From NCBI RefSeq assembly GCF_963677005.1, contig NZ_OY781616.1, forward strand, positions 2,985,001 to 3,049,000: a DNA stretch of 64,000 bases, read 5' to 3'. The DNA is from Maridesulfovibrio sp. GTDB taxonomy: Bacteria; Desulfobacterota; Desulfovibrionia; Desulfovibrionales; Desulfovibrionaceae. Numbering within the stretch: position 1 is the first letter of the stretch; each line of letters begins with the position of its first letter. Of this stretch, positions 1-8,423 are shown in pieces. The notes beneath the pieces were generated by a model. The model worked only from the letters and a program-made list of their open reading frames with translations. It did not search any database and was not told where the DNA came from. Position numbers and translations under genes: made by a program.

Positions 1-135
1 AATCAGCACGGCTACAAAGTTGCTGAAGTACCGGCCGAGGAAATGGAAAAGTGTACGGGATGTACTTCCTGCGCGCTGATCTGTCCGGATCTGGCAATCC
101 GGGTTTACAGAACCCCCAAGGCCAAAGGAGAATAG
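1..135 (+). CDS. 4Fe-4S ferredoxin subunit of 2-oxoacid:ferredoxin oxidoreductase (5' truncated)
   Basis: Only the last 44 codons are in the window, in frame from base 1 to the TAG at 133-135. They contain a 4Fe-4S cysteine motif, CTGCTSCALICP (CxxCxxCxxxCP), near the C-terminus. This is the expected end of the small ferredoxin (delta) subunit of KorABCD/VorABCD-type enzymes, which carries electrons from the thiamine-diphosphate subunit to ferredoxin. The alpha subunit starts one base after the stop, so the genes are clearly co-transcribed. The upstream part, probably holding a second 4Fe-4S motif, is outside the window. Confidence 0.85.
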   Translation, partial: NQHGYKVAEVPAEEMEKCTGCTSCALICPDLAIRVYRTPKAKGE

Positions 136-136
136 T

Positions 137-1204
137 ATGGCTAAAAATGGCGAAAAGCTTTTTATCAAAGGCAATGAGGCTATCTCCCGCGGCGCTATAG
201 CAGCCGGCCTTAAATGCTACTTCGGCTACCCCATTACCCCGCAGAACGATATTCCGGAATATATGTCCGCAGCACTGCCCAAAGCCGGAGGCGAATTCGT
301 CCAGGCCGAAAGCGAAGTTGCTGCCGCGAACATGCTCATCGGCGCCGCCGCATGCGGAGTGCGCTGCATGACATCCTCCTCCAGTCCGGGCGTTTCCCTC
401 AAGCAGGAAGCCATTTCCTACCTTGCAGGAAGCCAGCTTCCGGCGGTTATAGTCAACATGAACCGCGGGGGACCGGGACTCGGTGATATCGGCCCCAGCC
501 AGGGTGATTATTTCCAGTCCACCAGAGGAGGCGGACACGGGGACTACCGTACCCTCGTTCTGGCCCCCGGAACCTGTCAGGAAGCCTATGATCTAGTGAT
601 CGAAGCTTTCGATCTGGCCTTCAAATACCGCAATCCGGTCGTGATCCTCGGCGATGCCATCATCGGACAGATGAAGGAGCCGGTCACGACCTGGACACCG
701 GAACCTAAAAGCGAAGACGAAGGCAAAGACTGGCGCATTGAAGGAGCAAAAGGACGCGATCACCGCATTCTCAAGTCCCTGTTCCTCAGCGAAGGCTCCC
801 TTGCAGGACATCACATGGAACTGCAGGCCAAGTACGAGGCCATGGCGCAGAACACCAAACAGGAACTTTTTGAAACCGAAGACGCTGAACTTATCGTCGT
901 TGCCTACGGTTCAATCGGCCGCATCGTTAAGAGCACAGTCAGAAAGCTGCGTGCGGAAGGCAAAAAGGTCGGACTGTTCCGTCCGGTCACCCTCTACCCC
1001 TTCCCCTCGGCAGAACTGAAAAAACTGGCCGATCAGGGTAAGAAATTCCTGACCATAGAACACAACCTCGGGCAGATGGTCGAAGACGTGCGCCTTTCCA
1101 TCCGCACCATTACCGACAGTGACTTTTTCGGGTTCATGCCCGGCAACCTGCCCACTCCCGACGACTTCGAGGAGCCCATCCTCAAAAGCCTTGGAGGGAA
1201 ATAG
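137..1204 (+). CDS. 2-oxoacid:ferredoxin oxidoreductase, alpha subunit (VorB/KorA type)
   Basis: The 355-residue protein is the pyrimidine-binding and transketolase C-domain subunit of a CoA-dependent 2-oxoacid oxidoreductase. Such enzymes reversibly convert a 2-oxoacid plus CoA to acyl-CoA, CO2 and reduced ferredoxin in the cytoplasm. The YPITP motif (about residues 32-36), the E-rich FVQAESEVAAANM segment and the SSSSPGVSLKQE segment are typical of the family, and the length fits VorB/KorA. A strong AAAGGAG lies 8 bases upstream of the ATG. The beta and gamma subunits follow with 1-2 base spacing. Sequence alone does not settle whether the substrate is 2-oxoglutarate, a branched-chain oxoacid or another 2-oxoacid. 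Confidence 0.9.
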   Translation: MAKNGEKLFIKGNEAISRGAIAAGLKCYFGYPITPQNDIPEYMSAALPKAGGEFVQAESEVAAANMLIGAAACGVRCMTSSSSPGVSLKQEAISYLAGSQLPAVIVNMNRGGPGLGDIGPSQGDYFQSTRGGGHGDYRTLVLAPGTCQEAYDLVIEAFDLAFKYRNPVVILGDAIIGQMKEPVTTWTPEPKSEDEGKDWRIEGAKGRDHRILKSLFLSEGSLAGHHMELQAKYEAMAQNTKQELFETEDAELIVVAYGSIGRIVKSTVRKLRAEGKKVGLFRPVTLYPFPSAELKKLADQGKKFLTIEHNLGQMVEDVRLSIRTITDSDFFGFMPGNLPTPDDFEEPILKSLGGK

Positions 1205-1206
1205 AA

Positions 1207-1965
1207 ATGAGCGAACAAGAAATCCTGGCCTTTGACAGGGCCGACTCCATAGTTGACGTTCCCACTCACTACTGCCCCGGCTGCCAGCACGGCGTGGCCC
1301 ACAGACTCGCAGGCGAACTGCTTTCAGAAATGGGACTGCAGGAAGACACCCTGCTGGTCACATCCATCGGCTGCTCGGTCTTCCTCTACAACTACCTCAA
1401 TGTAGACAGCGTGGAAGCTCCGCACGGACGTGCACCCGCAGTCGCCACCGGCGTTAAACGCGCCAGAGGCGATAAATTCGTCATCTCCTATCAGGGAGAC
1501 GGCGACCTTGCATCCATCGGCATGGCCGAGATCATGCACTGCGCCAACCGCGGGGAAAAGGTTTCCATAATCTTCGTGAACAACACCGTTTACGGCATGA
1601 CCGGCGGACAGATGGCCCCGACCACCCTCGCAGGCCAGAAGACCACCACCTCTCCCGCAGGCCGCAACCCGGCCAAGGAAGGACTCCCGGTCCGCATGGC
1701 CGAAATAATCGGTCAACTCGGAGGCACCGCCTATTCCGCGCGCGTTGCCCTGAACAACGTGAAGAATATCCGCAAGGCCAAAAAAGCCATGAAAAAGGCT
1801 TTTGAAGTCCAGCAGCAGGAACTCGGTTTCGGTTTTGTCGAACTGCTTTCCACCTGCCCCACCAACTGGAGAATGACTCCCATTCAGGCGAATGAAAGGA
1901 TCGAAACCGAAATGATCCCCTACTTCCCCCTGGGTGTTTTCAAAGACGTAACCGCGGAGGAATAG
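1207..1965 (+). CDS. 2-oxoacid:ferredoxin oxidoreductase, beta (thiamine diphosphate) subunit
   Basis: This 252-residue subunit binds thiamine diphosphate. It has an HYCPGCQHG motif near residue 22, and the GDGDLASIG motif (about residues 98-106) with the downstream NNTVYGMTGGQ segment gives the Mg-ThDP binding signature. It matches VorA/KorB in length and carries no ferredoxin domain, consistent with a separate ferredoxin subunit upstream. It starts two bases after the alpha-subunit stop, and the gamma subunit begins one base after its own stop. Subunit identity is clear; substrate preference is not. Confidence 0.9.
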   Translation: MSEQEILAFDRADSIVDVPTHYCPGCQHGVAHRLAGELLSEMGLQEDTLLVTSIGCSVFLYNYLNVDSVEAPHGRAPAVATGVKRARGDKFVISYQGDGDLASIGMAEIMHCANRGEKVSIIFVNNTVYGMTGGQMAPTTLAGQKTTTSPAGRNPAKEGLPVRMAEIIGQLGGTAYSARVALNNVKNIRKAKKAMKKAFEVQQQELGFGFVELLSTCPTNWRMTPIQANERIETEMIPYFPLGVFKDVTAEE

Positions 1966-1966
1966 G

Positions 1967-2509
1967 ATGAGCAAATACCTCGACAGCATCATTGCCGGTT
2001 TCGGCGGACAGGGCGTCATGCTCATCGGAAACCTGCTGGCCTACTCCGGCATGCACGCAGGCCTCAACGTCACCTATATTCCGGTCTACGGGCCTGAAAT
2101 GCGCGGCGGAACCGCCAACTGCACGGTTGTTCTCTCCGAAGATGAAATCGGTTCTCCGATCATCCACCGGCCGCACAGCCTGATCCTGATGAACCGCCCC
2201 TCGCTGGACAAATTCCAGCCTAGGCTGCAGGACAACGGTATTCAGATTGTCAACTCGTCACTTATCGATTCCGATCTGGTCGATACCACCAGAATAAAAT
2301 CGGTAATGGTGCCCTGCAACGAAATTGCCGACAAACTCGGCAATACCCGCATGGCCAACATGGTGGCCCTCGGAGCCTTTGTCAAAGCCACCGGGATTAT
2401 TGATCTCAAATCAGTCATCGACTCCCTCGGCAACGTAATATCGGCCCACTACAGCCACCTGATACCCAAAAACGCCGAAGCTCTTCAGGCCGGAGCAGAC
2501 GCAATCTAG
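1967..2509 (+). CDS. 2-oxoacid:ferredoxin oxidoreductase, gamma subunit
   Basis: The 180-residue protein has the opening motif of gamma subunits, [18 protein letters not shown] (residues 11-28), followed by [12 protein letters not shown], which contacts the other chains. It is the last gene of the four-subunit operon. Its stop is followed 22 bases later by a strong GC-rich hairpin that probably ends the transcript. Length and position match KorC/VorC/PorC-type subunits. Confidence 0.9.
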   Translation: MSKYLDSIIAGFGGQGVMLIGNLLAYSGMHAGLNVTYIPVYGPEMRGGTANCTVVLSEDEIGSPIIHRPHSLILMNRPSLDKFQPRLQDNGIQIVNSSLIDSDLVDTTRIKSVMVPCNEIADKLGNTRMANMVALGAFVKATGIIDLKSVIDSLGNVISAHYSHLIPKNAEALQAGADAI

Positions 2510-2531
2510 CAATTATACACTCCATGAATTC

Positions 2532-2568
2532 AAAGGCCCGTGCCGGTTGTTTACCGGCACGGGCCTTT
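2532..2568 (+). terminator. Terminator of the oxidoreductase operon
   Basis: A perfect 15-bp inverted repeat (2532-2546 with 2554-2568, AAAGGCCCGTGCCGG) encloses a 7-base loop just after the gamma-subunit gene. The stem ends in three T residues and the U-tract is short, but the stem is very stable. Confidence 0.75.
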
Positions 2569-2585
2569 AGCGTAAGTACTTTTTG

Positions 2586-2695
2586 GGTTTGATGCGCTAC
2601 GCGCTTGTAATAATTTGAGTTCGTCTCCGACGGCCTCGCGGGGCGCCCTGCCGGGAGCCTTAAACCCTTTGAAAAGGGTTTAAGAATCCCAAACA
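2586..2695 (+). repeat. Dispersed intergenic palindromic repeat, copy A (long variant)
   Basis: This copy has the family's 5' box (TTTGATGCGCTACGCGCTT), then GTCTCCGACGGCC. A GC-rich insert including CCTGCCGGGAGCCTTA follows, then a terminal stem AAACCCTTT-GAA-AAGGGTTT and GAATCCC. It lies between the oxidoreductase operon and aroE. The insert's CCTGCCGGG.GCCTTA segment also occurs in the degenerate copy at 59714-59811. Confidence 0.6.
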
Positions 2696-2771
2696 TTTTT
2701 GATAAGGCTCCGCCGCTTCGCATGACAAAACGTCGTTGATAAATAAAGACAATAGCCAGCAGGAATCAAAT

Positions 2772-3590
2772 ATGAACACTTTCGGACCTGAGAAACTTTA
2801 CGGCATAATCGGCCATCCTTTGGGACACACCATGAGTCCCCTGCTGCACAACTGGGGGTTTGGGGAATTCGGTATTCCGGCCGTTTACATGGCCTGGCCC
2901 ACGGAGCCGGACAAGGTCGCAAGTTTCATGCAGACGTTCAGGAACCTGCCCATATCCGGGGCAAGCGTGACCATTCCGCATAAACTTTCCGTAATGAACT
3001 ATATTGATCAGCTGACGGAACGCGCCGAGGCGGTCGGAGCAGTGAATACACTCTACTGGCGCGGTGATAAGATAGTGGGAGACAATACCGATGCCGCCGG
3101 GGTTTCGGAACCGCTCCGCAGTTGCTGCTCTCAGGTTGAAAAGGCTCTTCTGATCGGGGCCGGCGGGGCTGCAAGGGCTGCCATCTTCGGGCTTAAGTCG
3201 CTTGATATAAAAAATATTTACATAACAAACCGCACCAGATCAAAAGCTGATGATCTGGCTTCGGAGTTCGGAATATCAACTATTGATTGGGAAGATCGCG
3301 GGGATCAGCACTTTGATCTTATCGTGAATTCAACCGCGCTTGGGATGTCCGGAAAAAATGAGAAGATCAACCCGATGATCATGGATCATCAGGACTCGAA
3401 AACGACCGTCTACGATCTGGTCTACAATCCCATGGAGACGGTTCTCATCAAGGAAGCAAGGGCAAAGGGATGCAGGGTCATGCACGGTATTGAGATGTTC
3501 CTGCATCAGGGAATGGAGCAGTTCAGGATATGGACCGGGAAAGACCTGGATGCCCTAAAAGCGAGAGAACTGCTTCTGGCCCATCTGTAA
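2772..3590 (+). CDS. aroE: Shikimate dehydrogenase (NADP+)
   Basis: The enzyme reduces 3-dehydroshikimate to shikimate in aromatic amino-acid synthesis. The shikimate-binding motif GHPLGHTMSPLLHN lies at residues 12-25, the catalytic lysine is in the TIPHKLSVM segment, the NTD motif (DNTDAAG) follows, and GAGGAAR is the NADP-binding loop. The C-terminal QG motif (FLHQGMEQF) is present. The ATG at 2772 is preferred over an in-frame TTG at 2736 because AGGAA lies 6-10 bases before it; this gives 272 residues, normal for AroE. It stands alone, separated from the upstream operon by a terminator and repeat copy A. Confidence 0.93.
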   Translation: MNTFGPEKLYGIIGHPLGHTMSPLLHNWGFGEFGIPAVYMAWPTEPDKVASFMQTFRNLPISGASVTIPHKLSVMNYIDQLTERAEAVGAVNTLYWRGDKIVGDNTDAAGVSEPLRSCCSQVEKALLIGAGGAARAAIFGLKSLDIKNIYITNRTRSKADDLASEFGISTIDWEDRGDQHFDLIVNSTALGMSGKNEKINPMIMDHQDSKTTVYDLVYNPMETVLIKEARAKGCRVMHGIEMFLHQGMEQFRIWTGKDLDALKARELLLAHL

Positions 3591-3712
3591 TCTCCGGGGC
3601 GGCATTGAGTCTTCCGAGTAAGACTAGCCCTGCTTTCAGACGAGGCTGAAGATTATTTCGCCCAATATAATCTTTCCGTCTTCACCGCAAAACCAGCAGA
3701 AAAAATTTAGAA

Positions 3713-3750
3713 GCGTCCGCAGAAATCTTTTGAAAGAGTTCTGCGGACGC
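3713..3750 (-). terminator. Terminator downstream of the aldehyde dehydrogenase gene
   Basis: A 12-bp inverted repeat (GCGTCCGCAGAA, 3713-3724 with 3739-3750) lies 41 bases past the minus-strand stop. On the minus strand it is followed by CTTCTAAATTTTTT, giving a U-rich tail about five bases downstream. No matching tail exists on the plus strand. Confidence 0.65.
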
Positions 3751-3791
3751 CTTCGGCCAAGCTGAAAATCAATAGATTTAACCGGCTCTGT

Positions 3792-5156
3792 TTAGCCGAT
3801 GCAGATAGATTTGACGTTGACGAATTCACGGATACCGTAGGTGTACAGTTCCCTGCCGTAACCGGAATTCTTGACTCCGCCGAAGGGAATCGGCGGACGG
3901 CTGCTGACCCTGCCGTTCACGTAGACAAGCCCGGCCTCAATCCTGCGGGCCAGTTTCAGCCCTTTCTCTTCATCACGAGTCCAGACCGATCCCCCGAGCC
4001 CGAAACGGCTGTCATTTGCCATCTCCATGGCCTTTTCTTCGGATTCAGCAGGAAAGACCATGGCAACAGGACCGAAAAGCTCCTCACGGGCCGCTGGAGC
4101 GTCAAAAGGGATATCTGTGAGAATTGTAGGCGGATAAAAAGCTCCCTCGCCTTCCGGAATTGCTCCTCCCATGAACAACTTGCCGCCAGCAGCAACACAG
4201 CGGTCCACCTGGGCCTGCAACTCGTCGCGGAATCTGAAGGAAGCCAGAGGCCCCATGACTGTTTCCGGGGCATGAGGATGCCCGACCGGAATAGCATTCA
4301 TTTCCTTTCCGAGCATGGAGACGAATTCATCAAAGACACTCCGGTGCACTATGAAGCGCTTAGCGGCTATACAGGCCTGCCCGGCATTGGAGCACCGTGA
4401 AGCGGCTCCGATTTCAGCGGCTTTGGCCAGATCGGCATCTTCAAGCACCACAAAAGCGTCACTTCCGCCAAGCTCCATTACGCTTTTCTTGAGCCTTGCC
4501 CCGGCCGCTGCAGCGACCTTGCGTCCGGCCTCTTCACTCCCGGTAAGGCTGACGCCCACAACGGAATCATGGTCCAGCACGGTTTCAACCTGTCCGGCCC
4601 CGATCATCAGGGTGCGGAACACGTTTTCCGGAAATCCGGCCTCGCGGAAAAGCTCTTCCAGAGCCTGCGCGCACTGCGGAACATTCGAGGCATGTTTCAG
4701 AACCATGGTGTTCCCGGCCATCAGCGTGGGAACGGCGATGCGCAGCACCTGCCAGACAGGATAGTTCCAGGGCATTACGGCAAGTACCGTTCCGGTCGGG
4801 GAGTATTCGATGCGGCACTGCATTCCGTCCACGGTAAGCAGTTCGCTTTCAATCATCCCCGGTCCGTTCTGGGAGTAGTAGTCACACACGGTGGCCGACT
4901 TCAGAACCTCGGCCCGGCCGGAATTGAGTGGCTTGCCCATTTCCGCGGCCATAAGCCCGGCAAGGGAATCAGCCTTTTCGCGCAGGACCCCGGCAAGGCG
5001 GATAAGGCTTTCGGCCCGGAATGCCGGAGTTGTTTCACGCCATTTGCGGAAGGCACTGTCTACATCTGCGAGTACGGATGAAATTTCTTCCGGAGTCCAT
5101 TCTTCGAATATTTTTTCAACCCCACCGGTCATGGGGTTGGTGCTTTGAATTGCCAT
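3792..5156 (-). CDS. NAD(P)-dependent aldehyde dehydrogenase, succinate-semialdehyde type (Sad/YneI-like)
   Basis: The 454-residue protein is a compact aldehyde dehydrogenase that should oxidise an aldehyde to an acid in the cytoplasm. Visible features are the cofactor and anion region MPWNYPVWQ, the general-base motif ELGGSDAF and the catalytic cysteine in GQACIAAKR. It opens directly with the NP motif, as in the short YneI/Sad succinate-semialdehyde dehydrogenases rather than the longer GabD. The minus-strand start has AAGGT 8 bases upstream. It stands alone with its own terminator, and no GABA transaminase is adjacent, so the physiological substrate is uncertain. Confidence 0.8.
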   Translation of the reverse strand: MAIQSTNPMTGGVEKIFEEWTPEEISSVLADVDSAFRKWRETTPAFRAESLIRLAGVLREKADSLAGLMAAEMGKPLNSGRAEVLKSATVCDYYSQNGPGMIESELLTVDGMQCRIEYSPTGTVLAVMPWNYPVWQVLRIAVPTLMAGNTMVLKHASNVPQCAQALEELFREAGFPENVFRTLMIGAGQVETVLDHDSVVGVSLTGSEEAGRKVAAAAGARLKKSVMELGGSDAFVVLEDADLAKAAEIGAASRCSNAGQACIAAKRFIVHRSVFDEFVSMLGKEMNAIPVGHPHAPETVMGPLASFRFRDELQAQVDRCVAAGGKLFMGGAIPEGEGAFYPPTILTDIPFDAPAAREELFGPVAMVFPAESEEKAMEMANDSRFGLGGSVWTRDEEKGLKLARRIEAGLVYVNGRVSSRPPIPFGGVKNSGYGRELYTYGIREFVNVKSICIG

Positions 5157-5243
5157 GGCAGTTTTACCTTATGTTATGCGGGAATAAAGTGAGCGGCTCC
5201 ACAGAGCGGTTTCGCCACATGGAGCCTGTTAATTCAGAAACGT

Positions 5244-5270
5244 AAAAGGGCGGCCTGTTTCAGGCCGCCC
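5244..5270 (-). terminator. Terminator of the LysM transglycosylase gene
   Basis: GGGCGGCCTG-TTT-CAGGCCGCCC (5248-5257 with 5261-5270) forms a 10-bp GC-rich stem with a 3-base loop. It lies 24 bases after the minus-strand stop and ends in TTTT on that strand. Confidence 0.8.
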
Positions 5271-5294
5271 CGGAAATTCCGTTTTGAGGTGATC

Positions 5295-6908
5295 CTACCG
5301 GACGTAGACCTTGATCTTGTCTCCGGGCTTGAGGATGCTCTTTGAATTGAGGCTGTTCCATTCCATGAGGGAGGAAACTTTGACTCCGAAACGGCGGGCG
5401 ATTTTCCAAAGGTTGTCACCGCGACGCACCCTGTAGGCAACCATCTGCTGCTTTACGTTTTCAGCTTTGGCCATGGAGCTGGCGGAACTGCGGGCGTTGT
5501 TGTCCGGAATAAAAAGCTTCTGTCCGATCCTGAGCTTGGAAGAATAAAGTCCGTTAGCTCTTTTCAGGGTCTTAACGCTTACATTGTAGCGGCTGGCGAT
5601 GTCCCAGAGAGTATCGCCGTTCTGCACCCGGTAGTTCGCCCTGCTCTGGGCGGTACGACGGGTTTTACCCACTCGTGATGCGTCCACGGACATGGTCGAG
5701 CCCTTTCCGGGAATCATTATGTACTGTCCGGGCTTGATCAGGTTGGACCTGTGGTTGTTTACTGACTTGAGAACGGCAACAGGAACTCCATAACGGTGTG
5801 CTATGCGATACCAGGAGTCACCGCTGCGGATTTTATAGCGTTTGTACCCTGCAAAAGGACGTGCGGCAGGGGATTCAAGATAGTCGGAGGCGTCCGCCAT
5901 AACCCTTTCGGGCAGATAGGCGTTGATAGTTCCATCGGGAGGGCTGACCTGACGGCGGAAATGAGGGTTGAGTTTCTGAAACTCGCTCCATTTCATATCG
6001 CATGCCCTGGCAAGAGCCAGCAGATCGGTTCCGCCCGGAACTTTAACCGTTTCGACCTTCATGCCGTTATCCCAGTTGATATTTTCAAAACCGAGTTCTT
6101 CAAGGTTCTTGAAAATCTTGGAAATGGCGATGAACTTGGGAACGTAGTTCTTTGTTTCCGGGCGCAGCCTGTAGCGTCTGCTGAGCTTGTGATTGTTTTT
6201 GGTCAGCTCAAAGAAATTGTCGCATCCGCTTTTCTTGAGCGCCCTTATGATCTTCCCTTCCCCGGCATTGTACGCAGCCAGAGAGAGGTGCCAGTCGTTG
6301 AAAATGCCGTGCAGCACTTTGAGATACTCGACAGCTGCAAGGGTTGATTTATAGGGATCGCGGCGCTCATCAACCCACCAGTCAACACGCAGGCCGTATT
6401 TTCTACCGGTATAGGGCATGAACTGCCACATTCCGGCTGCTCCGGCGCGTGAATAGGCCCAGGCATTGTATCCGCTTTCCGCAAAAGGCAGCATCGCAAG
6501 GTCCTGGGGCATGTTGTTGTCGGAAAGAACCTTGCGCACATAGGGCAGAAAAGGTTCGGACCGGTCAAGCCAGCGGGCGAATGTTTTGCGGGCCTTGTGT
6601 GTAAAAAACCCGAAATACTGCTGCACTTCCTTGGTATCGTGCTCATCAAGATTGAAATAGATTCCGTTGCTGGTCAGCAGGGCCTTCTGCTCTTCAGGAG
6701 TCAGGGCTTCCGACTCATGCGGTGCAACTTCAAGCTCAGGATCAAGAGGCTGTACTCCGGAATCTGAGACATCAGCCTCAGGCTGTTCCGCAGTCTGAAC
6801 AGGAGGTGCACAGGCTTCCTCTTTGGCAACAGGCGCATTTTTGGCTGCACACCCTGCCAATACGAAAAAAACGACAAGTAAAACGAGTAACCGGAGCGAA
6901 TTCAGCAC
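5295..6908 (-). CDS. mltD: Membrane-bound lytic murein transglycosylase (MltD-like) with three LysM domains
   Basis: The protein should be an outer-membrane lipoprotein that cleaves peptidoglycan glycan strands. It starts with a lipoprotein signal (LVLLVVFFVLAGC), then a low-complexity linker, then an SLT catalytic domain with the catalytic Glu in FAESGYNAWAYSRAGAAGMW. Three C-terminal LysM repeats (YKIRSGDSWYRIA, YRVQNGDTLWDIA, YRVRRGDNLWKIA) bind peptidoglycan. I chose the GTG at 6906-6908 because AAGGGG lies 6 bases before it and it gives a 20-residue signal peptide. The ATG at 6954-6956 adds 16 charged residues and has no Shine-Dalgarno. From GTG the protein is 537 residues. Confidence 0.85.
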   Translation of the reverse strand: MLNSLRLLVLLVVFFVLAGCAAKNAPVAKEEACAPPVQTAEQPEADVSDSGVQPLDPELEVAPHESEALTPEEQKALLTSNGIYFNLDEHDTKEVQQYFGFFTHKARKTFARWLDRSEPFLPYVRKVLSDNNMPQDLAMLPFAESGYNAWAYSRAGAAGMWQFMPYTGRKYGLRVDWWVDERRDPYKSTLAAVEYLKVLHGIFNDWHLSLAAYNAGEGKIIRALKKSGCDNFFELTKNNHKLSRRYRLRPETKNYVPKFIAISKIFKNLEELGFENINWDNGMKVETVKVPGGTDLLALARACDMKWSEFQKLNPHFRRQVSPPDGTINAYLPERVMADASDYLESPAARPFAGYKRYKIRSGDSWYRIAHRYGVPVAVLKSVNNHRSNLIKPGQYIMIPGKGSTMSVDASRVGKTRRTAQSRANYRVQNGDTLWDIASRYNVSVKTLKRANGLYSSKLRIGQKLFIPDNNARSSASSMAKAENVKQQMVAYRVRRGDNLWKIARRFGVKVSSLMEWNSLNSKSILKPGDKIKVYVR

Positions 6909-6956
6909 GTTCGACCCCTTGTCAGCTTTGACGGCATTGTTTTTTAATTTATCCAT

Positions 6957-7332
6957 AAAATATCTAGAAAAAGTATTGATTTTAGCCTGTTAAACAAGAA
7001 AATCTGTGTCAACAGCTTAGAAAAAATGAATTTTATACATAATAATTGATTAATTCGAACTTATGTAGAGCTATCCTAAAGAGCGCGCGTTTGCAATAGT
7101 AAAACAAAAGGAATAAGTTCCCGAAACTGTTGCGGCGCAAGGGTTTTCGACCTCCAGAGAGGTTCAGATTACGAGTACAACCTGGCCGGGGAAAAAATGT
7201 CCGGCTGTAACATACTTTTTTGATTGATCAATTGGCACATGAAAACCTATTCTTATTTTTGCGGTAAAGTCGGCCGCCACCAAAATATAAAAATGTAGTT
7301 TTTGCTACCAGTCATTTACAAGGCAGAACCAG
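6957..7332. other. Intergenic region between divergent mltD-like and rlmB genes
   Basis: This 376-base AT-rich spacer must carry the promoters of two divergent genes. A TTGACA occurs on the minus strand at 7007-7012, but no -10 sits at the right distance. Small inverted repeats are visible: ACCTC-CAGA-GAGGT near 7150, and GCCGG...CCGGC near 7185-7205 followed by a T run (TACTTTTTTG), which resembles a weak plus-strand terminator. I see no convincing open reading frame. Confidence 0.4.
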
Positions 7333-8109
7333 ATGAAAAACAGAGACAATAACGCTGACAATACCATCATAGCGGGCCGTAAACCCGTGCAGGAACTTCT
7401 TTTGGACTCACCTGAGAGGATCGACCAGCTATACCTGCAAAAGGGACGGCAGGACAAGAATTTCGAACGCACTATACAACGCTGCAAAAAACACGGCGTA
7501 AAATACAAAATAGCGGACAAGACCGAACTGACAAGAATATTTCCCGGCAACCATCAGGGAATCATCGCCCGTGTGGCAGCCATGTCCTACGCTGATTTCG
7601 ATGAAATGCTCGAAACACTGCGCGAGGCCCCCCTGCCGCTGCTCATAGTTCTGGATCAGGTTCAGGACCCCGGCAATATCGGCGTGCTGGCCCGTACCCT
7701 CTACGCTCTCGGCGGGGCCGGGATAGTTACCGCCAGACACGGCGGCGCATTCCTCGGTCCGGCGGCAGTTAAGGCCAGCGCAGGAGCACTCACCAGACTG
7801 CCTGTAGCAAGGGTCGCCAACATAGCGCAGGCCCTGGACAAGGCAGTAGACATGGGCATCAGTATATACGGAGCCGGACTTTCCGAAGATTCATCTTCGG
7901 CCTACACCACGGACCTCAATTATCCCGCAATACTGGTACTTGGGAATGAAGAAAAAGGCATCCGCCACAATGTTGAAAAGCGCTGTGAAAAACTGATCCA
8001 CATCCCTTTCAGACGCGAATTTGATTCACTTAATGTGGCCCAGGCCGGCGCAATGCTCATAAACGAATTTTCAAGGCGGACGGCAGAGCGGACAGAGTCA
8101 TTAACCTGA
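7333..8109 (+). CDS. rlmB: 23S rRNA 2'-O-ribose methyltransferase, SpoU/RlmB family
   Basis: The 258-residue protein has an N-terminal substrate-binding domain (IIAGRKPVQELL) and a C-terminal SPOUT knot domain with the three family motifs. Motif 1 is LDQVQDPGNIGVLARTL, motif 2 is LVLGNEEKGI and motif 3 is IPFRREFDSLNVAQAGAML. These bind S-adenosylmethionine and methylate a ribose 2'-OH, classically G2251 of 23S rRNA. RlmB is the likeliest assignment, but TrmH-like relatives share the motifs. It converges on fliQ with only five bases between the stops. Confidence 0.82.
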   Translation: MKNRDNNADNTIIAGRKPVQELLLDSPERIDQLYLQKGRQDKNFERTIQRCKKHGVKYKIADKTELTRIFPGNHQGIIARVAAMSYADFDEMLETLREAPLPLLIVLDQVQDPGNIGVLARTLYALGGAGIVTARHGGAFLGPAAVKASAGALTRLPVARVANIAQALDKAVDMGISIYGAGLSEDSSSAYTTDLNYPAILVLGNEEKGIRHNVEKRCEKLIHIPFRREFDSLNVAQAGAMLINEFSRRTAERTESLT

Positions 8110-8114
8110 TTTTT

Positions 8115-8384
8115 TTATTTGATATACGTCGGCAGATTCATGAATACGCTGCGCGTAAAGTCTATCATTTTGTCCATGATCCACGGAAAAGCAATAAGCA
8201 GGGCAAGAAACATGGAAACAATCTTGGGGACAAAGGTCAGCGTCATTTCCTGAATCTGGGTTGCGGCCTGGATCATGGATACGAAAATACCTACAACCAG
8301 CCCCACACCCAGCATAGGCAGGGACAAAGTCAGAGCGAGCTCAATGGACTGCTTGGCAAAGCCGATCACGAATTCAGGAGTCAT
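8115..8384 (-). CDS. fliQ: Flagellar export gate protein FliQ
   Basis: This 89-residue, two-helix membrane protein has the FliQ signature: an MTPEFVIGFAKQSIELAL start, then a second segment containing SMIQAATQIQEMTLTFVPKI. With FliP and FliR it forms the inner-membrane gate of the flagellar type III secretion apparatus. A strong GGAGG lies 7 bases before the ATG. It is the last gene of the motility operon in the window; fliR, flhB and flhA are not next to it. Confidence 0.95.
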   Translation of the reverse strand: MTPEFVIGFAKQSIELALTLSLPMLGVGLVVGIFVSMIQAATQIQEMTLTFVPKIVSMFLALLIAFPWIMDKMIDFTRSVFMNLPTYIK

Positions 8385-8423
8385 AACAAACCTCCGTGTT
8401 AAAAGGGCGCACTACTCCCCCGG

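Noticed and set aside
7220..7250. An FNR-like TTGAT...ATCAA site upstream of rlmB
   Set aside because: The half sites are separated by two bases rather than four, so it does not match the FNR/CRP spacing.
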